Positions 18,739 through 27,645 of a stretch of 64,000 bases of DNA are shown here, piece after piece. Within the stretch, counting starts at the first letter, position 1, and each line of letters opens with the position of its first letter. The stretch is from assembly GCA_021731045.1 (NCBI GenBank), contig JAKFYE010000007.1, positions 40,116 through 104,115 on the forward strand, read 5' to 3'. The notes under the pieces were generated by a model. The model was not told the DNA's origin. It saw nothing but the letters and a program-made list of their open reading frames with translations, and made no database searches. The translations under genes and the position numbers were made by a program. The DNA comes from Bdellovibrionales bacterium. GTDB lineage: Bacteria; Bdellovibrionota; Bdellovibrionia; Bdellovibrionales; JAKFYE01.

Positions 18739-18778
18739 TTATATCCAGCTACGATAATTATATCCAGGGGGGATATAA
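18739..18778 (+). promoter_or_regulatory. Structured leader of the M4 protease gene: two TTATATCCAG copies and a hairpin at the start codon
   Basis: TTATATCCAG occurs at 18739-18748 and again at 18758-18767. The second copy's TTATATCC (18758-18765) is the exact reverse complement of GGATATAA (18771-18778), with loop AGGGG; the last base of the repeat is the A of the ATG. The G-run that would serve as ribosome site lies in the loop and the right arm. The right arm can pair with either left copy, so this could be an RNA switch on translation, or a DNA operator. Confidence 0.45.
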
Positions 18779-20304
18779 TGAGGGGACGATTACTTAGCAC
18801 GTATGTGCTATTGCTTTCTTTAACATTTCTTTCTTACAAAGCGTACAGTGCGCAAACCGTTAAACTGAGTTTACTAAATCAAAGCGTCATGAAATCTTCG
18901 ATTCAATCTGAACAAGATCTCAAGCGCGTTTTTGGTTTATCTAGTCAGAACTCTTTAAAAGTCATCAAACAAAGACGCGATCATACCGGACTTGAGCATG
19001 TTCGTTATGCACAAACGTTTCAGGGTCTGCCTGTTTGGTCACATCAAGTTCTAGTCAGTCTAAAAGACGGACAAATCAAAGGCCTGCATGGAACTTTGGT
19101 TAAAGAAATTGACGTCGATCTTCAAGACGTAAAACCGATATTCAATAAGGCGGCAGCCCTAAAAATAGTAAAAGAGCATTTTACGGCTAACGCCCTCGTT
19201 AAAAATATATGGAAATATGAGAATATTAAAACCGATCTGAATGTATTCGTGAATAATGAAAAAGCCATTCTTGTTTACGTCGTGTCATTTTTTGCAGATA
19301 TCGAAAATGGCGGAACACCAAAACGACCAACCTATATAATAGATGCAAAAACTAAAGAGGTTATTAAATATTACGATGCGCTCACCACTTCTGAAGGAAG
19401 AGGTCCTGGTGGAAATACCAAAACAGGTAAATATAAATACGGTGTAGACTTTCCAGGCTTCGAAGTTACAGAGAACTCCGATAAAACGTGTTCCTTTCAA
19501 ACGCCTAACGTTATCACTATGGATTTAAAAAATCTGACGTCCACTGTTGGCATCGGCGCTTTTAAATACGCTTGCGGTGAGAACACTTCACGTACGATCA
19601 ACGGTGCCTTCTCACCAGTTAACGACGCTCACTATTTTGGTACCGCAATTTTTGGATTGTATAAAGATTGGTACAATACGGCTCCTCTACAGTTCCCGCT
19701 TAAAATGCGGGTACATTATTCTAAAAATTATGAAAACGCCTTTTGGGATGGCAAATCCATGACTTTCGGAGATGGATATCAAACGTTTTACCCGCTTGTG
19801 AGTCTTGACGTGTCTTCGCATGAAATCGCGCACGGATTCACAGAGTTTAATTCCGGACTTGAGTATGAAGGCCAATCCGGTGGAATCAACGAAGCCTTTT
19901 CTGATATGGCCGGCGAAGCTGCTGAATTCTATGTGCGTGGCCATAATGACTTTTTAATTGGTGCCGAAATATTTAAAAAAGCTACAGGCGCTCTTCGTTA
20001 CATGGATGATCCGACCAAAGACACAAAATCTATAGGTAATGCAAAAGACTACACCGAGACACTTGATGTTCACTACAGCAGTGGGGTTTACAATAAAGCA
20101 TTTTACTTACTTGCAACAACCCAGGGTTGGAATACAAAAAAGGCATTCGATGTTTTTGTAAAAGCCAATCAAGACTATTGGACCCCAACAACCGACTTCG
20201 TAACAGGAGCCATTGGAGTTCGTGATGCTGCTAAAGATCTTGGTTATTCTATCAAAGACGTAAGTGTTGCATTTTCCGGTGTGGGCGTCGAGATCCCAAA
20301 CTAA
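18778..20304 (+). CDS. Secreted thermolysin-family metalloprotease (M4)
   Basis: 508 residues: signal peptide (ends near YKAYSA), a propeptide of FTP/PepSY type (about 25-200, with VRYAQTFQGLPVWSHQV), then the M4 catalytic domain. The zinc motif is SHEIAHGFTE with His351 and His355, and the third ligand is in GGINEAFSDMAGE about 20 residues later. The catalytic His equivalent lies in DVHYSSGVYNKAFY. Length and layout match M4 zymogens without extra C-terminal domains. It should be exported and self-activated, then digest protein outside the cell, plausibly prey protein. Its leader carries a hairpin across the start codon. It ends with a 4-bp overlap with the convergent gene. Confidence 0.93.
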   Translation: MRGRLLSTYVLLLSLTFLSYKAYSAQTVKLSLLNQSVMKSSIQSEQDLKRVFGLSSQNSLKVIKQRRDHTGLEHVRYAQTFQGLPVWSHQVLVSLKDGQIKGLHGTLVKEIDVDLQDVKPIFNKAAALKIVKEHFTANALVKNIWKYENIKTDLNVFVNNEKAILVYVVSFFADIENGGTPKRPTYIIDAKTKEVIKYYDALTTSEGRGPGGNTKTGKYKYGVDFPGFEVTENSDKTCSFQTPNVITMDLKNLTSTVGIGAFKYACGENTSRTINGAFSPVNDAHYFGTAIFGLYKDWYNTAPLQFPLKMRVHYSKNYENAFWDGKSMTFGDGYQTFYPLVSLDVSSHEIAHGFTEFNSGLEYEGQSGGINEAFSDMAGEAAEFYVRGHNDFLIGAEIFKKATGALRYMDDPTKDTKSIGNAKDYTETLDVHYSSGVYNKAFYLLATTQGWNTKKAFDVFVKANQDYWTPTTDFVTGAIGVRDAAKDLGYSIKDVSVAFSGVGVEIPN

Positions 20305-21065
20305 TTAATATAAAATCTAAATCCTATACCAGCGAACGCGCTACTTAAATCAAGAGCGCGGTCGGTGCCGGAGTCTGAAACTTTTTCGCCTTTCGTTACC
20401 GGCCCATTCACTGTGGTCACAGATCGTTGATGTGTGAATTTTTCTGCTACTAAATAACGATAACCACCGATAAAAAGCACCGTCACATTATCGGCCATAG
20501 ACATTTCAAATCCTAACGATCCTTCAAGCATATATGCATAGGCCAATGATTCTTCTGTAAAATCAGAAATGCCGTATTGAGCAGACCCGGCACTCGTTAA
20601 AACATATTCATTTAAAATTGTGACCGTCCCGGTGCCTCCGCCCAAAGCAAAATACACACGTTTGTTCGCATCAACGACGGGACTAAATTCCAAATGTGCA
20701 ACTGGAAACACGCCAAATATTTTACTAGTTAAATTATAATGTAGAACACCCGTTGTACTCGCGCCCTCTACCGAATCTATTTTTTGTGGAGAGACAAACA
20801 AGACACCTAATCGCAATCCTACTTTTTGACTTGTCAAGAGCACGCCCAATTCGCCAGCATATTGAAACGCAACTTCTTCTTTTACGCTAGTCGCACTACC
20901 CTTTACGCCTTTAAACGCATCTTGACTGATACCGGTGGTGCCTATTTCTGCAATGAAGTAAGGAGCAAACGATTGTTTATTTAAATTAAATTTGCGCGCC
21001 TCAGCGACATTCGCAAACAGCGCTGTAAGGAACAAAAAAATTAAAACGCGATTTATTATTTCCAT
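20301..21065 (-). CDS. Predicted outer-membrane beta-barrel protein
   Basis: 254 residues with a signal peptide (MEIINRVLIFLFLTALFANVAEA). The mature part is a run of amphipathic strands and turns: FAPYFIAEIGTTG, EVAFQYAGELGVLL, VGLRLGVLFVSP, FPVAHLEFSP, RVYFALGGGTGTVTI, VTVLFIGGYRYLV, ending in AFAGIGFRFYIN. This pattern fits an 8- to 10-stranded barrel; the terminal Asn is slightly off the usual aromatic end. It is 6 bp downstream of the AMIN-like gene and almost surely co-transcribed with it. Family not recognised. Confidence 0.65.
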   Translation of the reverse strand: MEIINRVLIFLFLTALFANVAEARKFNLNKQSFAPYFIAEIGTTGISQDAFKGVKGSATSVKEEVAFQYAGELGVLLTSQKVGLRLGVLFVSPQKIDSVEGASTTGVLHYNLTSKIFGVFPVAHLEFSPVVDANKRVYFALGGGTGTVTILNEYVLTSAGSAQYGISDFTEESLAYAYMLEGSLGFEMSMADNVTVLFIGGYRYLVAEKFTHQRSVTTVNGPVTKGEKVSDSGTDRALDLSSAFAGIGFRFYIN

Positions 21066-21071
21066 TCAACA

Positions 21072-21596
21072 CTAATGTTGAGCACTAATATCAATCGCAA
21101 GTCGCGCCGTTTGTTTATTTAAATTTTTGAGTATCGGTAATTCAAACGCCTCAACTTTGTATGTGCTCGTCCCCTTAAGGCTCAGAGTGATATTCGCCGA
21201 ACGATCTTCCGGATCCATAGTTAAAACCGCGCTCGTCACAAAGGGCGACTTTTTTAGAATACCCGTAATAGTTTCGAGGGACAGTTGTGAAGCTGCAACA
21301 CCATTCAAATCAATCACAATCCGATTTGGTTTTTGATCGACTTGAATTTGAAAATAACCAAAGCGTTGCAAGCTTCCGCGTGAAGCTTCAACATCTAATA
21401 CGATTCGCTCTAGTTTTTGTTTAGGAGAATATGTACGACGTACTCCAGAAAGGACGAGTTCTCGTTGGGCCGTTCCGCCAATCAACGTTCCATTTGCAAT
21501 ATACTTATTTAATTTTTTAAAGCCCGCCTGCAAGGGTGGAATGGATGCATTGGAATAAGAACAAACAAATAGAAGTGCAAAAATTAAGGCTCTCAT
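21072..21596 (-). CDS. Exported AMIN-like domain protein
   Basis: 174 residues. The frame is open to 21635 but the ATG at 21596 has a strong ribosome site (GGAGGT, 4 bases upstream) and begins a good signal peptide (MRALIFALLFVCSYSNA). The mature part looks like an AMIN domain: LERIVLDVEA, FGYFQIQVDQKPNRIVIDLNG, then VTSAVLTMDPEDRSANITLSL and ARLAIDIS. AMIN domains in PilQ, AmiC and related proteins target peptidoglycan or the septal envelope. Linked to a predicted barrel gene 6 bp downstream. The domain call is from the alternating pattern only; function not known. Confidence 0.55.
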   Translation of the reverse strand: MRALIFALLFVCSYSNASIPPLQAGFKKLNKYIANGTLIGGTAQRELVLSGVRRTYSPKQKLERIVLDVEASRGSLQRFGYFQIQVDQKPNRIVIDLNGVAASQLSLETITGILKKSPFVTSAVLTMDPEDRSANITLSLKGTSTYKVEAFELPILKNLNKQTARLAIDISAQH

Positions 21597-21833
21597 GTAG
21601 ACCTCCGACCTGTCTTCAAGAGTAACCGAGGCCACTTTGTCTCAGCAACCAACCTTGATCATAAACGACTAAAGTCCAGTGGATCTGCAAAAAAGGACCT
21701 TCTTCCCCATCTACACTATCGTCAGTTACTCTGGCGTAAAGTTAGTACGCTGCCGATCATTATATTAAATGGGATAAAATTTTAGCAATAATGCGAAAGT
21801 CACTTGAAGTGAAAGTAAGCAGGTTAAAGAGAG

Positions 21834-21864
21834 GACCGCCAAAAGTGTGAGATCTCTTGCGGTC
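21834..21864 (-). terminator. Possible terminator hairpin after the Tyr/Asn-rich lipoprotein gene
   Basis: GACCGC (21834-21839) pairs with GCGGTC (21859-21864), and the loop contains the palindrome GAGATCTC. On the minus strand it is followed by a C/T-rich run with only three Ts in a row, so it is a weak intrinsic terminator at best. It lies immediately after the stop codon of the gene ending at 21869. Confidence 0.35.
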
Positions 21865-21868
21865 TCCA

Positions 21869-22372
21869 TTATCTCGCGCAAACTCCGGCGCCTTGACTGT
21901 TTGAACAGATATAGCCAGAAGGACATGTTCCTGAAGCATCATATCCACAAGCCATTAAGAATCCGTTGTATCCACCGTACTGATAGTTTGAACCGGCACC
22001 TTGCCAGTAGTAATAATTTACGTTGGGTTGAACTGCGTAACACGCCAATCCCTGCGAAGAGTAAACTGGAGCATATCCTGAAGAACAACCACCATAGTTA
22101 TATTGATAAGCGTACGCACCATTGTTGTAGTAATTGTAATTACCCCACTGGTTGTAATACCCGTTATTTCCATAATTATAGCTGCCGTTATTTCCGTAAG
22201 AGTAATTGCCGTAATTTTGATAATTAAATCCTGGGCAGTTCGCTTGGTTTTGATACCCATAAGTTAAGCAGGAATTATCTGTAGGAGGAGATGCCAGCTG
22301 ATTATCTTCTTTTTTGGAACATCCAACTCCAACCAACAAAGCAGCAACTGCTAAAACCAAAAATCTCTTCAT
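21869..22372 (-). CDS. Tyr/Asn/Gly-rich predicted lipoprotein
   Basis: 167 residues. A lipoprotein signal MKRFLVLAVAALLVGVGC gives Cys18. The mature protein is extreme: residues about 45-100 are nearly all Tyr, Asn, Gly and Gln in loose repeats such as NYGNYSYGNNG, with almost no charge. The C-terminal part has eight or so cysteines, including ACGYDASGTCPSGYICSN, and ends in GVCAR, which suggests a disulfide-bonded small fold. It is a single gene in a lone position with a possible terminator after it. Such composition is seen in adhesive or amyloid-forming surface proteins, but that is an inference from composition only. Confidence 0.65.
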   Translation of the reverse strand: MKRFLVLAVAALLVGVGCSKKEDNQLASPPTDNSCLTYGYQNQANCPGFNYQNYGNYSYGNNGSYNYGNNGYYNQWGNYNYYNNGAYAYQYNYGGCSSGYAPVYSSQGLACYAVQPNVNYYYWQGAGSNYQYGGYNGFLMACGYDASGTCPSGYICSNSQGAGVCAR

Positions 22373-22571
22373 ATATCCTCCAAAAATTAGACATTTTTTT
22401 GCGTACGGACGGTCCTAGTCCAATAAATATGCCATGTCGAGTCATAGTTGATTTACATAGCATTGGCGAGACGAGAGTCATTCTCAGCAGAATTGAGGTG
22501 AAATACAAAAAAGGTATTCAAAAAAATAAGCGACGATTTCGGCCTCAGTTTAGAAATTTTTTCATACCAGA

Positions 22572-23516
22572 ATGACACCGCCATATGCTAACCAAATAGA
22601 GATGAAATTTACATCTCGAACTTCAACAAAAAGTACTAGCAAGAAAAACTCGACTTCTTATTCTGTTAAAAATATCGCGATTGTCTATCGTCCGAACAAA
22701 CCCGAGGCGGCCTCAACTGCGACCGAGCTTATTTCGTGGCTAAAAGCTAAACGCCTTCGAATTTACTGCTTAAAAACTCAAACAATTTCAGGTGCCATTA
22801 AAATTAGATCTCAAACCGATGTAGCGAAAATTGATTTGTTTGTCGTGATTGGTGGCGATGGAACTTATTTGAAGGCCGCACGCCTTATCAATGGTCGGCC
22901 GATTCCAATTTTGGGAATCAACCTTGGCTCTCGAGGTTTTCTAACTGAAGTTCCTACGTCTGATATTTATAAAACAATTGAAAGTGCGGTTTCTGGAAAG
23001 CTAAAGATTCAACAACGGACGATGTTAGAAGTCTCAATTACTAAAAAGGGGAAAAAGCCCGCGACGTATCTTGCACTGAATGACATCGTGATTGAACGCG
23101 GACCCATCAGTAGACTTATTAGCTTAGGTATTTATAGTGATGATCATCTAGTTTCTGAATTAAAAGCTGATGGTCTCATTGTCTGCTCTCCCACGGGTTC
23201 GACGGCGTATAATTTAGCCTCGGGTGGCCCAATCGTTCATCCAGAGGTGCGTGCGATTATGATCACGCCGATTTGCCCACATAGCTTAACGAACCGTCCA
23301 ATTACTCTACCCGATCATCAAGTCATCAATATTAAAGTCACGCAGTCCACACAAAAGGCGGTCTTTATGGTGGACGGGCTTAAGTGTGCAGATATTCGAG
23401 ATCTCGATGAGGTTACAATTAAAGTTGCCGAACAACCTCATTTACGTCTCGTAATTCCGACCTCAAATTACTTTGATGTTTTAAGAACAAAATTGAAATT
23501 CGGCCAGAGGGATTAA
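22572..23516 (+). CDS. nadK: NAD kinase
   Basis: 314 residues. Motifs: VVIGGDGTYLKAAR (GGDG near 94-97, binding ATP), NLGSRGFLTE, NDIVIERG (the NE/D region), and PTGSTAYNLASGGPIVHPE, the NAD-kinase signature. It makes NADP from NAD in the cytoplasm. The N-terminus has a basic Ser/Thr/Lys extension of about 35 residues before the first strand (VKNIAIVYRPNKPE); the start could also be the ATG at 22602. recN begins 2 bp after its stop, a nadK-recN pairing found in many bacteria, so they form one operon. Confidence 0.93.
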   Translation: MTPPYANQIEMKFTSRTSTKSTSKKNSTSYSVKNIAIVYRPNKPEAASTATELISWLKAKRLRIYCLKTQTISGAIKIRSQTDVAKIDLFVVIGGDGTYLKAARLINGRPIPILGINLGSRGFLTEVPTSDIYKTIESAVSGKLKIQQRTMLEVSITKKGKKPATYLALNDIVIERGPISRLISLGIYSDDHLVSELKADGLIVCSPTGSTAYNLASGGPIVHPEVRAIMITPICPHSLTNRPITLPDHQVINIKVTQSTQKAVFMVDGLKCADIRDLDEVTIKVAEQPHLRLVIPTSNYFDVLRTKLKFGQRD

Positions 23517-23518
23517 TT

Positions 23519-25207
23519 ATGCTTCTCGAACTCAACGTGAGCCAATTTGCAATCATCAACAATCTTAATGTTAAATTTAAACCCGGACTTAATATTATGA
23601 GTGGAGAAACCGGTGCCGGTAAATCCGTACTTCTAAAAAGTTTGGCGATACTCATGGGAGAGAAAGCTTCAGCCGAAAGTGTGCGTACCGGTGCGGAGCA
23701 TGCCATCATCGAAGGGCTTTTTGATATTTCGGATCGGCCCGATATTGTCGAACGGCTTAAGGAGCAAGGTATTGCCTCCGATGAAGATACTTTAGTGGTT
23801 CGTAGGATTGTGTCTTCACAAGGCAAGAGCAAGATTTATATTAACGGGGGGTTGAGCACTCTAACAACACTTCAATCCATCGTATCGCCACTTATAGAAG
23901 TTGCGGGACAATCCATCCCACTTATCGAGATGACGGGCCAACACGACAATCGCCATTTACTATCTAAATCTTATCATCTGGATTTACTTGATACGTATAC
24001 CAGCGTGGGCAGTACTCGCGAAACCTATTTAAATCAGTACAAACGTTATCGTGAAGTCTCAGAAGAAATTGAGTCGATAGAAACAGAATCCCGCATGAGA
24101 GAACAGCGGTTAGATTTTTTAAAATTCCAGCGTGATGAAATTCAAGCTTTAAATTTAAAAACGGGCGATGATGTGTCTTTACAGTCAGATTATGACCGAA
24201 TAAAAAATTCGTCTCGGCTCGGCGAGTGGGCCTCACAAGCAGAAGACGCACTTCTGGGTAATGATGAATCCGCAATCGTTCGTCTACATCGCGTGATTCA
24301 AAAAGGGTTGGAGTTAAAAAAATATGATTCCAACATCGAAGGGCGACTTAAAGCTTTAAGCGAAGCTAAGAGTTTAATTGAAGAATTTGTTTACGACTTG
24401 CGCGGATACTCCAACGAACTTGAATCATCTCCAGAATCTTTAGAAGCTCTCGAATCTCGCATTAGTGATTTACGCAAATTACAAAAGAAGTATGGCGATT
24501 CGGTAAATGATATTCTGGCCGCTTACGAAAAAATTGAAAAAGAACTTAGCGAACTTGAAAATTCAGATCAAAAACTTGGAGAATTAAAGAAAGAAAAACT
24601 CATTTTACACGCGACTCTAGTAAAATTAGCCGAACAACTTCATAAAAAGCGCGAAGGTGGCGCCAGTCTATTAAGCGATAGCGTAAATGGTGAACTTAAA
24701 GATTTAAACATGAAAGGCGTCGAATTTATTGTACGCGTAACGAAGTTGGCAGAACTCAATGTTAGCGGAAACTCTGAAGTTGAATTTATGATTAAACCTT
24801 CGCCAAAGGATACCGAACGTTCCATTAGTAAAATTGCGAGTGGCGGCGAACTGAGTCGTATTTTGCTGTCACTAAAGAATGTCATCGGTGTTGGCGATTA
24901 CCCACGTTCATATCTATTTGATGAAGTTGATACGGGTGTTAGTGGACCAACAGCCGAAAAAGTGGGGAAAAAATTAAAATCCATCGCGAAAGGACAGCAA
25001 GTGATTTGCGTCACACACTTACCGCAAGTCGCCTGTTTTGCCGATCACCACTATTATATTAATAAATCTCAAAATAAAAATGGCGTTTCTATGAGCGTAT
25101 CGGAACTTGCAAAAGATCAAAAAATCGAAGAGATCGCTCGTCTAATTAGTGGCGAGAAGATTACGAAAACGTCTTTAGCCCATGCTCGTGAATTGCTAAA
25201 TCATTGA
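23519..25207 (+). CDS. recN: DNA repair protein RecN
   Basis: 562 residues, an SMC-like ATPase of normal length. Walker A is SGETGAGKSVLL (Ser28-Ser36 region). The RecN motif GQHDNRHLL follows at about 140-148, a coiled-coil-rich middle runs from about 175 to 400, and the C-terminal half has ISKIASGGELSRILLSLK (ABC signature), YLFDEVDTGVSGPTAEKVG (Walker B) and VICVTHLPQVA (H-loop). It helps gather broken DNA ends in double-strand-break repair, a role it may share with AddAB here. It follows nadK with a 2-bp gap and converges on lpxH. Confidence 0.95.
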   Translation: MLLELNVSQFAIINNLNVKFKPGLNIMSGETGAGKSVLLKSLAILMGEKASAESVRTGAEHAIIEGLFDISDRPDIVERLKEQGIASDEDTLVVRRIVSSQGKSKIYINGGLSTLTTLQSIVSPLIEVAGQSIPLIEMTGQHDNRHLLSKSYHLDLLDTYTSVGSTRETYLNQYKRYREVSEEIESIETESRMREQRLDFLKFQRDEIQALNLKTGDDVSLQSDYDRIKNSSRLGEWASQAEDALLGNDESAIVRLHRVIQKGLELKKYDSNIEGRLKALSEAKSLIEEFVYDLRGYSNELESSPESLEALESRISDLRKLQKKYGDSVNDILAAYEKIEKELSELENSDQKLGELKKEKLILHATLVKLAEQLHKKREGGASLLSDSVNGELKDLNMKGVEFIVRVTKLAELNVSGNSEVEFMIKPSPKDTERSISKIASGGELSRILLSLKNVIGVGDYPRSYLFDEVDTGVSGPTAEKVGKKLKSIAKGQQVICVTHLPQVACFADHHYYINKSQNKNGVSMSVSELAKDQKIEEIARLISGEKITKTSLAHARELLNH

Positions 25208-25215
25208 ATAAAGAG

Positions 25216-25233
25216 TTCCTTGTTATAAAGGAA
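25216..25233. terminator. Short hairpin between convergent recN and lpxH
   Basis: TTCCTT (25216-25221) and AAGGAA (25228-25233) form a perfect 6-bp stem with loop GTTATA between the recN and lpxH stops. It overlaps the last codons of lpxH. No T-run follows on either strand, so any terminator role, acting in both directions, is weak. Confidence 0.3.
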
Positions 25234-25969
25234 TATCTTCGAAGCGCTGAGAGTTTTGATCTAGAACAAAGGCTTTGGGTTGGGATTCAAACCAAGAACC
25301 TAAATTTATAAACTGAATGGTTTTTTTATTTACCTCGAGAGAATAATTTTCTCGAATATGCGTGTGCCCCATAATTAATAAATCAAAATCTGATTTTTGC
25401 GCACAGACTTTTACGTACTCACGCATGCGGCGACGAATGTCTTCTACTACATGATCTTCACGGGCTTTTTTAGATGAATATTTGTGGCTTGTAGCACTCC
25501 CCCAGTCCGCAATTGCCGCGACAAGTTTTCCAGGTGCATGGAGCGCAGCCACTCTTAGAGGAACCGAACGTAAAAAATTTCTTAATAAGATATAGTTTTT
25601 GTCCTGCGGATTAAAAAGATCACCATGCTCAATGCGAACTTTGAGGCCATGAAGATTCAAAATTTGAGGTTCTGTAAGCACCGTAACGCCTAATTCTTTT
25701 TGCCAGAATGGATCGACGTGTATATCGTGATTACCTTCGAAAAAATAAACGTTTACAGCACGGGAACGAAGTTTACGTATCGATTCAACGATAGGACGAT
25801 ATCGATCTTGCCAAATTTGATGGCCGCCCATCCAAAAATCAAATATATCTCCTAGTAAAAATACATTTTGAGTTTCTGAGTCTAGACTTTCTAAATAACG
25901 GCTTAACGCGTGTGTTTTAGGATCACGAAACGGTTTAAGATGTATGTCGGACAAAAAGTATGAGGCCAC
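25223..25969 (-). CDS. lpxH: UDP-2,3-diacylglucosamine diphosphatase LpxH
   Basis: 248 residues, calcineurin-like phosphoesterase of LpxH type. GTG start at 25969 (the ATG two bases upstream is out of frame). Metal-binding motifs: SDIHLKP (7-13), LLGDIFDFWMG, FEGNHDIHVDPFW, IEHGDLFNPQDKNY and MGHTHIRENY, the full five-motif set of the family. LpxH cleaves UDP-diacylglucosamine to lipid X in lipid A synthesis at the inner membrane. That the organism has it argues for an LPS outer membrane. It is convergent with recN and lies downstream of the ftsZ terminator, but with its own promoter region of about 110 bp. LpxH rather than LpxG or LpxI from the DIFDFWMG motif. Confidence 0.88.
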   Translation of the reverse strand: MASYFLSDIHLKPFRDPKTHALSRYLESLDSETQNVFLLGDIFDFWMGGHQIWQDRYRPIVESIRKLRSRAVNVYFFEGNHDIHVDPFWQKELGVTVLTEPQILNLHGLKVRIEHGDLFNPQDKNYILLRNFLRSVPLRVAALHAPGKLVAAIADWGSATSHKYSSKKAREDHVVEDIRRRMREYVKVCAQKSDFDLLIMGHTHIRENYSLEVNKKTIQFINLGSWFESQPKAFVLDQNSQRFEDIPL

Positions 25970-26061
25970 ATACTGTATTTATCAAAATTGTAAGGCGCCG
26001 TCATATTTATTAAAGCTCACATAATAAATAGTCGACGATACATGAGAGAACGGTTCAAATA

Positions 26062-26085
26062 AAAAGAGGACCCAAAGGTCCCCTT
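26062..26085 (-). terminator. Intrinsic terminator after ftsZ
   Basis: On the minus strand AGGGGACC pairs with GGTCCTCT (8 bp, one G-U), tetraloop TTTG, then TTTTTATTT. This is a textbook intrinsic terminator 21 bases past the ftsZ stop at 26106 and marks the end of the dcw cluster. Confidence 0.88.
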
Positions 26086-26105
26086 AAAGATATTTTATTA
26101 ACTTA

Positions 26106-27614
26106 CTAAAGGTCTGCGTCTGTTTGCTTTTGTTTACGTAAAAATGCCGGAATATCCAAATTGCGCGAATCAAATGGTGATTTCGCAACCTCTTGAGCTA
26201 ATTTACGAGCACCTTCAAGTGACCCCTCTTCGAGATTCATTGAGAGCTGCTCAGGAGAGGATTGATTTTGCATCATTTTTTGTGATTCACGGAACACTTT
26301 AGCTTTTGCTAAAAGTCGATCACGGGGAAGTAAATCATCTTTCGCCTTCTCTTCAGATGTGACGGGAGAGATCGGAGTTGCGGGCTCCGCATTTGCTTGA
26401 GACATTGGCACAGGTGGAAGCGGATTCTCAACACCTTGTACAGCTGAATTCATTGATTGAGGGTCGCGAGTCATTCTTTCAAGTTCATGCAATCGCTGCG
26501 CAATTTTTTCTAGATCTATGCTTGGCATTCCAAAATTACCTTCCGGTGAATATTGAAACGACTGAGTCGTCTGACTCTGCGATTGAGCATGCATCATATT
26601 TTGAGCATTCGCTACAGCTTGGTATTGACTTGCTTGGTGGGTAAGCGAAATGGAATCTTCCTTTAAGAAGCCCGTCGCAATAACCGTTACATGAATTTCA
26701 TCGATAAGGCTTTCATCTATTACAGCCCCAAAAATGATTTCTGCATCTTCATGTGCGGCTTCCGTAATAAGAGTTGAAGCTTCATTAACTTCGTAGAGCG
26801 ATAAATCTGGTCCGCCCGTAACATTAATAATAATGCCCGTCGCTCCATCGATAGAAATATTTTCGAGAAGTGGAGAGGCAATTGCGTTTGTAGCGGCTTC
26901 GATAGCACGATTATCACCGCGAGCCACACCCGTACCCATAAGGGCAATCCCTTTATTATTCATAACAGTTCGGATATCTGCAAAGTCGAGGTTGATAAGA
27001 CCACGAATATTGATGAGATCCGAAATACCTTGAACGGCTTGAAGTAAAACTTCATCTGCTTTTTTGAAAGTTTCTAATAGCGGCGTACGCTCGCTTGAAA
27101 TTGTTAAAAGTTTTTGATTAGGAATAACGATTAACGTATCCACATTGTCACGTAATTCTTGAATACCTTCATTCGCATGACGTAAACGTTTTTTACCTTC
27201 GAAAGCAAAAGGCTTCGTGACTACGCCCACCGTTAAGGCTCCCATTTCGCGAGCGATCTTTGCTACGATAGGGGCTCCACCTGTTCCGGTTCCTCCTCCC
27301 ATTCCGGCAGTTACAAAAACCATGTCGGCACCTTGAATCGCCTCTACGATTTCATTGTAAGACTCAATCGCCGCGCGTTTTCCGATATCAGGGTTTGCTC
27401 CCGCACCAAGACCCCGAGTGAGCTCTTTTCCAAGTTGAATTTTTCCTGAAGCTTTATTTGCAAGTAACGCTTGATGATCTGTATTAGCAACAATGAACTC
27501 GACACCTTTAAGTCCGCTGCGAATCATGGTTTCGACAGCATTGCTACCGCCACCGCCAACGCCAACAACTTTAATGTTCGCTCCGATTTGTATGTTGTCC
27601 TCTAATTCAAACAT
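26106..27614 (-). CDS. ftsZ: Cell division protein FtsZ
   Basis: 502 residues from the ATG at 27614, which has the ribosome site AAGGGGG; a longer frame to 27644 is rejected. Tubulin-like GTPase: [26 protein letters not shown] (the tubulin signature) near 102-114, the T7 loop [11 protein letters not shown], then a long Gln/Ser/Met-rich linker (about 320-480) and the C-terminal peptide [11 protein letters not shown] that binds FtsA and other partners. It forms the Z-ring at the division site. It is the last dcw gene, 31 bp after ftsA, and is followed by a strong terminator. The linker is long for a Gram-negative FtsZ, fitting the large size. Confidence 0.97.
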   Translation of the reverse strand: MFELEDNIQIGANIKVVGVGGGGSNAVETMIRSGLKGVEFIVANTDHQALLANKASGKIQLGKELTRGLGAGANPDIGKRAAIESYNEIVEAIQGADMVFVTAGMGGGTGTGGAPIVAKIAREMGALTVGVVTKPFAFEGKKRLRHANEGIQELRDNVDTLIVIPNQKLLTISSERTPLLETFKKADEVLLQAVQGISDLINIRGLINLDFADIRTVMNNKGIALMGTGVARGDNRAIEAATNAIASPLLENISIDGATGIIINVTGGPDLSLYEVNEASTLITEAAHEDAEIIFGAVIDESLIDEIHVTVIATGFLKEDSISLTHQASQYQAVANAQNMMHAQSQSQTTQSFQYSPEGNFGMPSIDLEKIAQRLHELERMTRDPQSMNSAVQGVENPLPPVPMSQANAEPATPISPVTSEEKAKDDLLPRDRLLAKAKVFRESQKMMQNQSSPEQLSMNLEEGSLEGARKLAQEVAKSPFDSRNLDIPAFLRKQKQTDADL

Positions 27615-27645
27615 CGAACCCCCTTCATAGTGTTCTTTCTGCAAC

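Noticed and set aside
22018..22260. Minus-strand Ile/Thr-rich frame of 80 codons
   Set aside because: It is a shadow of the Tyr/Asn/Gly-rich lipoprotein gene in another frame; the repeats keep all frames open.
23419..23832. Minus-strand frame of 137 codons over the nadK-recN junction
   Set aside because: Opposite the well-supported nadK and recN genes; Ser/Leu-rich shadow.
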